DNA of 64,000 bases, from NCBI GenBank assembly GCA_013360395.1, contig JABWBQ010000007.1:1-64000 (forward strand). The letters run 5' to 3'. Position 1 is the first letter of the stretch. Each line of letters starts with the position of its first letter. Below the pieces are notes generated by a model. It worked only from the letters and a program-made list of their open reading frames with translations. It was not told where the DNA came from and searched no databases. Source of the DNA: Flavobacteriales bacterium (GTDB taxonomy: Bacteria > Bacteroidota > Bacteroidia > Flavobacteriales_F > PHOS-HE28). Shown here piece by piece: positions 37,755-43,806 of this stretch. The position numbers and the translations under genes are program-made.

Positions 37755-37762
37755 TATTTTTG
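37755..37762 (+). promoter_or_regulatory. -7 promoter element before the SDR gene
   Basis: TATTTTTG, an exact TAnnTTTG match, ends 7 bases before ATG 37770. The message would have almost no leader. No -33 TTG was seen. Confidence 0.45.
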
Positions 37763-37769
37763 GCCGACC

Positions 37770-38549
37770 ATGACCGGAACCGACCTGCAAGGCCAACGCG
37801 CCCTGGTCTGCGGCGCCACCCAGGGCATCGGCCGGGCGGTGGCCATGGCGCTGGCGGCCCAAGGCGCGAGCGTCACCGTGCTGGCGCGCAAGGCCCAAGC
37901 CTTGGAACAGGTGGTGGCGGCCCTGCCCGGCCAGGGGCATCGGGCGCTGCCGGTCGACCTGGGGGACACCGACGGGCTGGAGCAGGCGGTGGAACGTGCG
38001 CTGGCCGACGGCCCCATCACCGTGCTGGTGAACAATGCGGGCGGTCCGTCGCCCGGCCCGGTGCATCTGGCGGAGCTGCCGCAATTCGAGCTGGCCTTCC
38101 GCCAGCACCTGTTCGCCTTCCATACGTTGGTCAAACAGCTGCTGCCGGGCATGCGCGAGGCGGGGCACGGCCGCATCATCAACATCATCAGCACCAGCGT
38201 CAAACAGCCGCTTCCCGACCTGGGGGTGAGCAACACGGTGCGGGCGGCGGTGGCCAACTGGGCCAAGACGATGGCCAACGAGCTGGGCCCGTGGAACATC
38301 ACGGTGAACAACGTGCTGCCCGGGGCCACGGCCACCGAGCGCCTGGAGGCGATCATCCGGGCCAAGGCCGGGCGCACCGGCCAAAGCGCCGAGGAGGTGG
38401 CCGCGCACATGCGTGCCGAGGTGCCGCTGCGCCGTTTCGCACGGCCCGAGGAAGTGGCGGCCGCGGTGGCCTTCCTGGCCGGCCCCGGGGGCTCCTACAT
38501 CTCGGGCATCAACCTGCCGGTGGACGGCGGGCGCACGGCCTCCTTGTGA
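37770..38549 (+). CDS. Short-chain dehydrogenase/reductase
   Basis: This 259-residue SDR has the Rossmann glycine motif GATQGIGRAVAM near the N-terminus, the NNAGG turn, a serine at ISTS before the usual catalytic Tyr position, and PGATATERL and PVDGG near the C-terminus. The normal YxxxK is replaced by VSNTVRAAVANW, where Tyr and Lys are missing. It is therefore either a divergent SDR or one without the classical catalytic tetrad. SDR genes of this type accompany kynurenine-branch clusters in some Bacteroidota, but the substrate cannot be told from sequence. It is convergent with, and abuts, the response-regulator gene. Confidence 0.85.
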   Translation: MTGTDLQGQRALVCGATQGIGRAVAMALAAQGASVTVLARKAQALEQVVAALPGQGHRALPVDLGDTDGLEQAVERALADGPITVLVNNAGGPSPGPVHLAELPQFELAFRQHLFAFHTLVKQLLPGMREAGHGRIINIISTSVKQPLPDLGVSNTVRAAVANWAKTMANELGPWNITVNNVLPGATATERLEAIIRAKAGRTGQSAEEVAAHMRAEVPLRRFARPEEVAAAVAFLAGPGGSYISGINLPVDGGRTASL

Positions 38550-39254
38550 TCACTGCGGGTCGCGGGCCGAGAGGCGGAAGCCCTGCCCGTGGATGTTGAC
38601 GATCTCCACTTCGGGGTCCTCCCGCAGGTACTTCCGCAGTTTGGCGATGTACACGTCCATGCTGCGGCCGTTGAAATAGTTGTCGTCGCCCCAGATCTCG
38701 CGCAGGGCCTGGCGGCGCTCCAGCAGGCCGTTGCGGTGCAGGCACAGCAGGCGCAACAGTTCGTGCTCCTTGGTGGTGAGCTTGCGCTCCTGGTCCCCGC
38801 GCTTCAGCAATTGTTTGCGCACGTCGAAGGTGTAGCTGCCGATGGTGAACGACCTCAGTTCCTCCTCGGTGCTCACCTGGCCCGTGCTTCGCCGCAGCAC
38901 CGCCTGCACCCGCAGCACGAGCTCCTCCATGCTGAACGGCTTGGTGAGGTAGTCGTCCGCCCCGGCGAGGAAACCCTGGATGGTGTCCTGTTTCATGCTC
39001 TTGGCCGTCAGGAAGATGATCGGCACCTTGGGGTCGGTGCGGCGCACCTCCCGCGCCAGGGTGAACCCGTCCTTCACGGGCATCATCACGTCCAGCAGCA
39101 GCAGGTCGTAGCGGCCCTGGGCATGGGCCTTGAGGCCGGCCTCGCCGTCGGCGCGCAGGTCGGCCTCGAAGCCTTTGGCCCGCAGGTATTCGGTGAGCAG
39201 GAGGCCCAGGTTGGGGTCATCCTCGACCACCAGGAGCTTGGGTGCCGGAACCAT
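38550..39254 (-). CDS. OmpR/PhoB-family response regulator
   Basis: This 234-residue regulator has a receiver domain with acidic pocket VVEDD (residues 9-13) and phospho-acceptor D55 in LLLLDVMMP, the switch residue T in LTAKS and K in TKPF. A winged-helix DNA-binding domain follows from ~130 (LTTKEHELLRLLCLHRNGLL, DVYIAKLRKYL, IHGQGFRL). It overlaps the 3' end of the kinase gene by 38 bases and is surely its partner. TTAACG direct repeats upstream of the operon (40651-40687) are a likely binding site. Confidence 0.92.
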   Translation of the reverse strand: MVPAPKLLVVEDDPNLGLLLTEYLRAKGFEADLRADGEAGLKAHAQGRYDLLLLDVMMPVKDGFTLAREVRRTDPKVPIIFLTAKSMKQDTIQGFLAGADDYLTKPFSMEELVLRVQAVLRRSTGQVSTEEELRSFTIGSYTFDVRKQLLKRGDQERKLTTKEHELLRLLCLHRNGLLERRQALREIWGDDNYFNGRSMDVYIAKLRKYLREDPEVEIVNIHGQGFRLSARDPQ

Positions 39255-40608
39255 GTTCAAAGGGGATCTGGAAGGTGAAGGTGCTGCCCTGGCCGGGTTC
39301 GCTGGCCACCTGGATGCGCCCGCCGTGGCGCAGCACCACGGCCCGCACATAGCTCAGGCCCAGGCCGAAGCCTTTCACGTTGTGGACATTGCCTGTGGGC
39401 ACCCGGTAGAGCTTGTCGAAGATGCGGCGCTGCTCGGCACGCGGGATGCCGATGCCGTTGTCCTGTACGGCCACGGTGATGCCGTGGTGGTCGCTCTCCG
39501 TGCGCACCCGGATGCGGGGCTCGCGCGCGGCGTACTTGATGGCGTTGTCGATCAGGTTCTGCAGCACGTTGGTCAGGTGGATGCGGTCGCCCTGCACCCG
39601 GTGGAGCGCCGCGCCGAAGGACACCTCGATGCCGCCGCCGCGCCGCTCGGCCTGCATGCGCATGTTGCGCACCACATCGTCGATCAGCCCGTGCAGGTCC
39701 AGGTCCACCGGCCGGATCCGCATCTGGCCGCTGTCCTCCACGGCGCTCTGCAGCACGTTCTCCACCAGCACGCCCAGCCGCTTGTTCTCCTCGCGGATCA
39801 TGTTCACGAACGTGCGCGTCTGCTGCTCGGTGTGCGGCATGGACGGGTCGTTCAACGCCTCGCAGGCCAGGGCGATGGTGCTGATGGGCGTCTTCAGTTC
39901 GTGCGTGAGGTTGTTCACCAGGTCGTTCTTGATGTCGCTGATGCGCTTCTGGCGGTGCACGGTGCGCAGGATGATGACCAGCACGGCCACGATCACCAGC
40001 AGGAAGGCCGCCGACATCAGCAGCAAGGGGCGCATGGCGGCACGCACCAGCCGTTCCTGGTCGGGCACCACCACATGCAGGCGCAGGCCGGGCCCCAGGG
40101 GGTCGTTGCGGAAGAGCGGCACCGCGTGCGGGGAGGCCGCCAGCACCCGCACATCGGCGCCCGGGGAGGCCGCCAGCACCCGGCCCTCGGGACCGAACAC
40201 CGCATGGAGCACCGGGCTGGTGATGCCGCGCAGCCGCAGCTCCTCCCCCAGCAGTGAATCCAACAAGGGCGCCGGCACGCGCTCCTCCAAGGGGCGCCCC
40301 TGTTCCTGCGCGATCAGCCCCCACAGCATGTCGGCCACCACGTCGTCCGGACCTGCCGGCTCGTCGATCACCGTCAGGCTGTCGCTGCGACGCAATCGCT
40401 CAAAGCCTTCGTGCCCGCGCAGGCGCTCCATGGCCTCGCGCCGCTCCAGCCGCTCGCCCACGGCCACCAGCGCATGGTCCACGCTGCGGCCCAGCTGCAC
40501 ATCCTTCAGATCCATCGATTCGCCGATCCATCGCACCTGGATGGCCACCAGGCCCACGAGCGCAAGGGTGATGGCCAGCGTCAGGCCCAGGATCCACCGC
40601 TCGTTCAC
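39217..40608 (-). CDS. Sensor histidine kinase
   Basis: This 463-residue membrane kinase has an N-terminal transmembrane helix (residues ~5-27), a periplasmic sensor region of about 180 residues, a second helix (MSAAFLLVIVAVLVIIL), and cytoplasmic HisKA and HATPase domains. The phospho-histidine is H236 in NNLTHELKTPIS. The N box LQNLIDNAIKYA, G1 DNGIGIP and G2 GFGLGLSYV follow. The sensor region contains a short internal duplication (VLAASPGADVR and VLAASPHAV). The ligand is unknown. The operon is kinase then regulator. Confidence 0.92.
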   Translation of the reverse strand: MNERWILGLTLAITLALVGLVAIQVRWIGESMDLKDVQLGRSVDHALVAVGERLERREAMERLRGHEGFERLRRSDSLTVIDEPAGPDDVVADMLWGLIAQEQGRPLEERVPAPLLDSLLGEELRLRGITSPVLHAVFGPEGRVLAASPGADVRVLAASPHAVPLFRNDPLGPGLRLHVVVPDQERLVRAAMRPLLLMSAAFLLVIVAVLVIILRTVHRQKRISDIKNDLVNNLTHELKTPISTIALACEALNDPSMPHTEQQTRTFVNMIREENKRLGVLVENVLQSAVEDSGQMRIRPVDLDLHGLIDDVVRNMRMQAERRGGGIEVSFGAALHRVQGDRIHLTNVLQNLIDNAIKYAAREPRIRVRTESDHHGITVAVQDNGIGIPRAEQRRIFDKLYRVPTGNVHNVKGFGLGLSYVRAVVLRHGGRIQVASEPGQGSTFTFQIPFEHGSGTQAPGGRG

Positions 40609-40650
40609 GGTCCGAAAGCTACCCGGGCACCCGGGGCATCAAACGGGGGG

Positions 40651-40687
40651 TTAACGTTCTTTAACGGCGATCAACGTGTCGTTAACA
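40651..40687. promoter_or_regulatory. Four TTAACG-like direct repeats, 10-11 bp apart
   Basis: TTAACG at 40651, TTAACG at 40661, TCAACG at 40671 and TTAACA at 40682 lie on one face of the helix, as in binding sites of OmpR/PhoB-type regulators. They lie between the kinase gene (minus, starts 40608) and a small exported protein gene (plus, starts 40736). The neighbouring response regulator is the natural candidate to bind here; this is inference. Confidence 0.5.
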
Positions 40688-40735
40688 TTCGACGCTGGAT
40701 CGACCGTATAGGTTCGCGGCGTTGCCACCCTGACC

Positions 40736-40954
40736 ATGCGACCGCTCCTTGCCTCCTGGCTGTTCTGGACCGCGCTGGCCCTGTGCAACGCGCCCCCGGT
40801 CCGGGGCGCCACGCCCTTCCGTTACCCCGCCCGGCCCAAGCCTGCGCAAGCGGGAGCGCCCGGCAACACCGCGAACAAGATCGGCACCGTCGCGGCCGGC
40901 CGGTCGGCCGTGCCGCATACCACAAGCGCATTGACCATGCTTGTCATCGAGTAG
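40736..40954 (+). CDS. Small exported protein, possible target of the two-component system
   Basis: This 72-residue frame starts with a signal-peptide-like segment (MRPLLASWLFWTALALCN) and a short polar mature part of about 48 residues without known motifs. Evidence that it is real: it lies just downstream of the TTAACG repeats, and a good terminator hairpin follows at 40988-41021. There are no known homologues that I recognise. Its composition also fits a GC-rich chance frame, so confidence is moderate at best. Confidence 0.4.
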   Translation: MRPLLASWLFWTALALCNAPPVRGATPFRYPARPKPAQAGAPGNTANKIGTVAAGRSAVPHTTSALTMLVIE

Positions 40955-40987
40955 GTTCGTTCAATGACAGCGCAACAAGGGGCTGGG

Positions 40988-41021
40988 AGGCTTCCACACC
41001 GTGGAGGCCTTTCGGCTTTTT
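40988..41021 (+). terminator. Rho-independent terminator after the small exported protein gene
   Basis: The stem 40988-40996 (AGGCTTCCA) pairs with 41002-41010 (TGGAGGCCT) with one wobble, with a 5-base loop. A T-rich stretch (TTCGGCTTTTT) follows. Confidence 0.65.
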
Positions 41022-41061
41022 GGTGCGCAACGGGAGCATGCGTGTACCTTCGGCACCAGGC

Positions 41062-42504
41062 ATGTTGACGATCCGGAACCACATCGGCGGGCGCTTCGTG
41101 GACGCGCTGGGCGGGACCACCCTGCCGGTGCATGCCCCGGCCACAGGCCAGGTGTACGCCACGGCCCCGGACAGCGATGCGCGCGATGTGGACCACGCCG
41201 TGGCCGCGGCCCAGGCCGCCCTTCCAGGATGGTGGGCGCTGGGGCGTGAAGGCCGCAGCGATGCGTTGCTGCGCGTGGCCGCCCGGGTGGAACGGGGATC
41301 GGACCGGTTCGCACAGGCCGAATCGCAGGACAACGGCAAGCCGGTGAAGCTGGCCCGCGAGGTGGACATCCCGCGCGCCGTGGCCAACCTGCGCTTCTTC
41401 GCCACGGCCATCCTGCACCAGCAGAGCGAAGCGCACCTGATGGACGAGGTGGCGCTGAACTATACCGACCGCCAGCCGGTGGGTGTGGCCGGATGCATCA
41501 GCCCGTGGAACCTGCCGCTGTACCTCTTCACCTGGAAGATCGCCCCCGCCCTGGCCGCAGGCTGCACGGTGGTGGCCAAACCCTCGGAGGTGACACCGCT
41601 CACGGCGCATCTGCTGGCCGAGGCCTGGGCCGCCGAGGCGTTGCCGCCCGGGGTGCTCAACGTGGTGCATGGCCTGGGCGCCAAGGTGGGCGCGGCCATC
41701 AGTGCACACCCCGGCATCCCCGCCGTATCCTTCACCGGCGGCACGCGCACGGGTGCCGAGATCGCCCGCACCGCCGCGCCGCTGTTCAAGAAGCTCAGCC
41801 TGGAACTGGGCGGCAAGAACCCGGTGGTGATCTTCGACGATTGCGACTTCGAGCGCATGCTGGCCAACACGGTGCGTTCTTCGTTCCGCAACCAGGGGCA
41901 GATCTGTCTTTGCGGGTCGCGCATCCTGGTGGCCCGCGGCCTGTACGACCGGTTCAAGGAGGCCTTCGTGGCACGCACCCGCGCCCTGCGGGTGGGCGAC
42001 CCCACCGATGCCGCCACCGACCTGGGCGCCCTGGTGAGCGAGGCCCACCTGGAAAAGGTGCTCGGCCACGTGGCGCTGGCCCGGGAGGAAGGCGGCACCG
42101 TGCTGTGCGGTGGCGAACGGGTGCGGCTGCCCGGCGCGCTGGCCGACGGCTGGTACATGCAGCCCACCGTGATCGAGGGCTTGGGCCCGCAATGCCGCAC
42201 CAACCAGGAGGAGATCTTCGGGCCCGTGGTCACCCTGCAGCCTTTCGCGGACGAGGAGGAGGCGCTGGCCCTGGCCAACGCGACGCCCTACGGCCTGGCC
42301 GGCGTGGTGTGGACGCGCGACCTGCAACGGGCACACCGTGTGGCCCGCGGCATCCAGGCGGGCATCGTCTGGGTGAACAGCTGGATGGTGCGCGACCTGC
42401 GCACGCCCTTCGGGGGCACCAAGCAGAGCGGCGTGGGGCGCGAGGGCGGCTGGGAGGCGCTGCGGTTCTTCACCGAGGCGAAGAACGTGTGCGTGCGCTG
42501 GTGA
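41062..42504 (+). CDS. Aldehyde dehydrogenase, ALDH8-like (candidate 2-aminomuconic semialdehyde dehydrogenase)
   Basis: This 480-residue NAD(P)-dependent aldehyde dehydrogenase has ISPWNLPLYLFTWKIAPALA, the glutamate in LELGGKNPVV, and the catalytic cysteine in NQGQICLCGSRI; this last motif is typical of the ALDH8 group. That group includes 2-aminomuconic semialdehyde dehydrogenase, which would use the product of ACMSD. The assignment is inferred from the motif plus the ACMSD, HAAO and RidA genes in the window. ATG 41062 follows a TACCTTCG box at 41045-41052 (one mismatch to the -7 consensus). The 3' end overlaps a possible small antisense-strand gene. Confidence 0.85.
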   Translation: MLTIRNHIGGRFVDALGGTTLPVHAPATGQVYATAPDSDARDVDHAVAAAQAALPGWWALGREGRSDALLRVAARVERGSDRFAQAESQDNGKPVKLAREVDIPRAVANLRFFATAILHQQSEAHLMDEVALNYTDRQPVGVAGCISPWNLPLYLFTWKIAPALAAGCTVVAKPSEVTPLTAHLLAEAWAAEALPPGVLNVVHGLGAKVGAAISAHPGIPAVSFTGGTRTGAEIARTAAPLFKKLSLELGGKNPVVIFDDCDFERMLANTVRSSFRNQGQICLCGSRILVARGLYDRFKEAFVARTRALRVGDPTDAATDLGALVSEAHLEKVLGHVALAREEGGTVLCGGERVRLPGALADGWYMQPTVIEGLGPQCRTNQEEIFGPVVTLQPFADEEEALALANATPYGLAGVVWTRDLQRAHRVARGIQAGIVWVNSWMVRDLRTPFGGTKQSGVGREGGWEALRFFTEAKNVCVRW

Positions 42505-42616
42505 GCGCCGCCTCCCGGCGGGCGCGGTCCTTCATCCCGTTGGTGAAGAACCAGCCGAAGCGCCGGTCGAACCAGGCCTCGAACCGTTCCAGGACATGGA
42601 AGAGCGCGTTGAGCAT
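42470..42616 (-). CDS. Possible 48-residue small protein
   Basis: The frame reads MLNALFHVLERFEAWFDRR and then FGWFFTNGMKDR and an Arg-rich end. The aromatic, ordered look (FEAWFDRRFGWFFTNGMK) is unlike typical out-of-frame GC-rich translation, and I recall similar short proteins in Bacteroidota but cannot name a family. It overlaps the end of the ALDH gene by 35 bases on the opposite strand. No promoter is clear. Confidence 0.35.
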   Translation of the reverse strand: MLNALFHVLERFEAWFDRRFGWFFTNGMKDRARREAALTSARTRSSPR

Positions 42617-42709
42617 CGGAGCGGTGTGGATGTCCGGATGGTATAACACAGCACCCCGGGCAGGAATTGTGCCAGCAGGGCCGACCGGCGATGAACGGTG
42701 GCCGGTGGT

Positions 42710-43741
42710 TCAGCAGCGGGCTTCCAGCCACACGAACGCAAGGTCGTCCTCCAGGGGCCGGGTAGCGGCGACAAGCCCGCTGACGGAGCGCACCGCCAGT
42801 TCCACCAGGCCCGCACCGGCCGGGTCGCGGCCCTCGAGCGCCGCCCGGTAACGGCGTTGCCGGTTGATGGCCGACTCCTGTCCAAGTGCGCCGACCGTCT
42901 CCACCAAGCGCTGTGCTTTCGGCGCGGCGAAGGCCGCACCCATCCCCACGCACCAACCACCGCCCGCCTTTCGTCGCACGGCGACCAGCACGGGCCCGGA
43001 ACGTTCGCCCATCGTATCCTCAACGAGCTGGGTGGCCGCCAGCAGGCAATGGTGCAGTGGCGCATGCTCCGGCTCCTGGTCGTGCACCAGGGCCACCAAC
43101 GCGGAGAACTGTGCCGGCGACGGGTCGCCGTGCAGGGCGGCCACCACCCCCAGGTCCCGTTGGACCTTGAACGCTTCGGCCGCGGCGCCCATGGACCAAG
43201 GGACGGCCTCCCCCAGGACCGCCTGCAAGGTGAACGAATGACGCCCAGGCCCCAGGGGCTCCAGCGCGTAAGCGGGATCGTGGCCGCTGCGGCGGGCCAT
43301 TTCGATCAGGCCCAGCCCGGCGCCGCCCTTGGCCGTGGAAGCATTGGCCTGCAGCACGCTCAGGAAGAGGGCCTTCAACAGCTCGGGCGACTTGCCGATC
43401 ACCTTGTCCAACGCACCGTGCAACGCCGGCAGATCGGCATCGGCCACAGGGTTCCGGGTGATCACCTGCTGGCCCCCCGGCACCGTGCGCAGGATGAAAC
43501 CGCTGTCCCCCCCATCGGCATCGGCCCGGGGCCTGTGACGGATGATGTTCTGAAAGGCCTCCACCAGCACGAAGGCCAGCCGGGCCTGCATCCCTTTGGA
43601 CATCCCCTGGCGCTGGGCCACGGCCTCGGCCATTTCGATCAGGCGGGCCGTCTGCGCATCGCGGAAAGGGTCGCCCAGCAGGAGGGCGAAGGTGCCGCCG
43701 ACCAAGGCCCGCTGCAGGCTGAACGCATGGTGGACCTCCAT
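42710..43741 (-). CDS. Two fused SiaB-like (DUF6272) domains
   Basis: This 343-residue protein contains two related copies of a domain seen in SiaB-family protein kinases of Bacteroidota (GHKL-like ATPase fold). Copy one, residues ~1-185, has ARLAFVLVEAFQNIIRHRP and GAGLGLIEMARRSG. Copy two, ~190-343, has VALVHDQEPEHAPLHHCLLAATQL and GAGLVELAVRSVSGL. In the second copy the N-box asparagines are not conserved, so it may be non-catalytic. SiaB kinases act in switching systems with a SiaC-type partner and a phosphatase, none of which is nearby. A TATCTTTG box at 43755-43762 (minus) is its promoter. Normal family length is about half. Confidence 0.7.
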   Translation of the reverse strand: MEVHHAFSLQRALVGGTFALLLGDPFRDAQTARLIEMAEAVAQRQGMSKGMQARLAFVLVEAFQNIIRHRPRADADGGDSGFILRTVPGGQQVITRNPVADADLPALHGALDKVIGKSPELLKALFLSVLQANASTAKGGAGLGLIEMARRSGHDPAYALEPLGPGRHSFTLQAVLGEAVPWSMGAAAEAFKVQRDLGVVAALHGDPSPAQFSALVALVHDQEPEHAPLHHCLLAATQLVEDTMGERSGPVLVAVRRKAGGGWCVGMGAAFAAPKAQRLVETVGALGQESAINRQRRYRAALEGRDPAGAGLVELAVRSVSGLVAATRPLEDDLAFVWLEARC

Positions 43742-43754
43742 CGGCCGGTGTGCT

Positions 43755-43762
43755 CAAAGATA
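43755..43762 (-). promoter_or_regulatory. -7 promoter element of the SiaB-like gene
   Basis: On the minus strand it reads TATCTTTG, an exact TAnnTTTG match 13 bases before ATG 43741. Confidence 0.55.
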
Positions 43763-43806
43763 ACGGTCGCCCCAAAGGGGGCGGCGGCGGATAACTTGCG
43801 ACCCTC

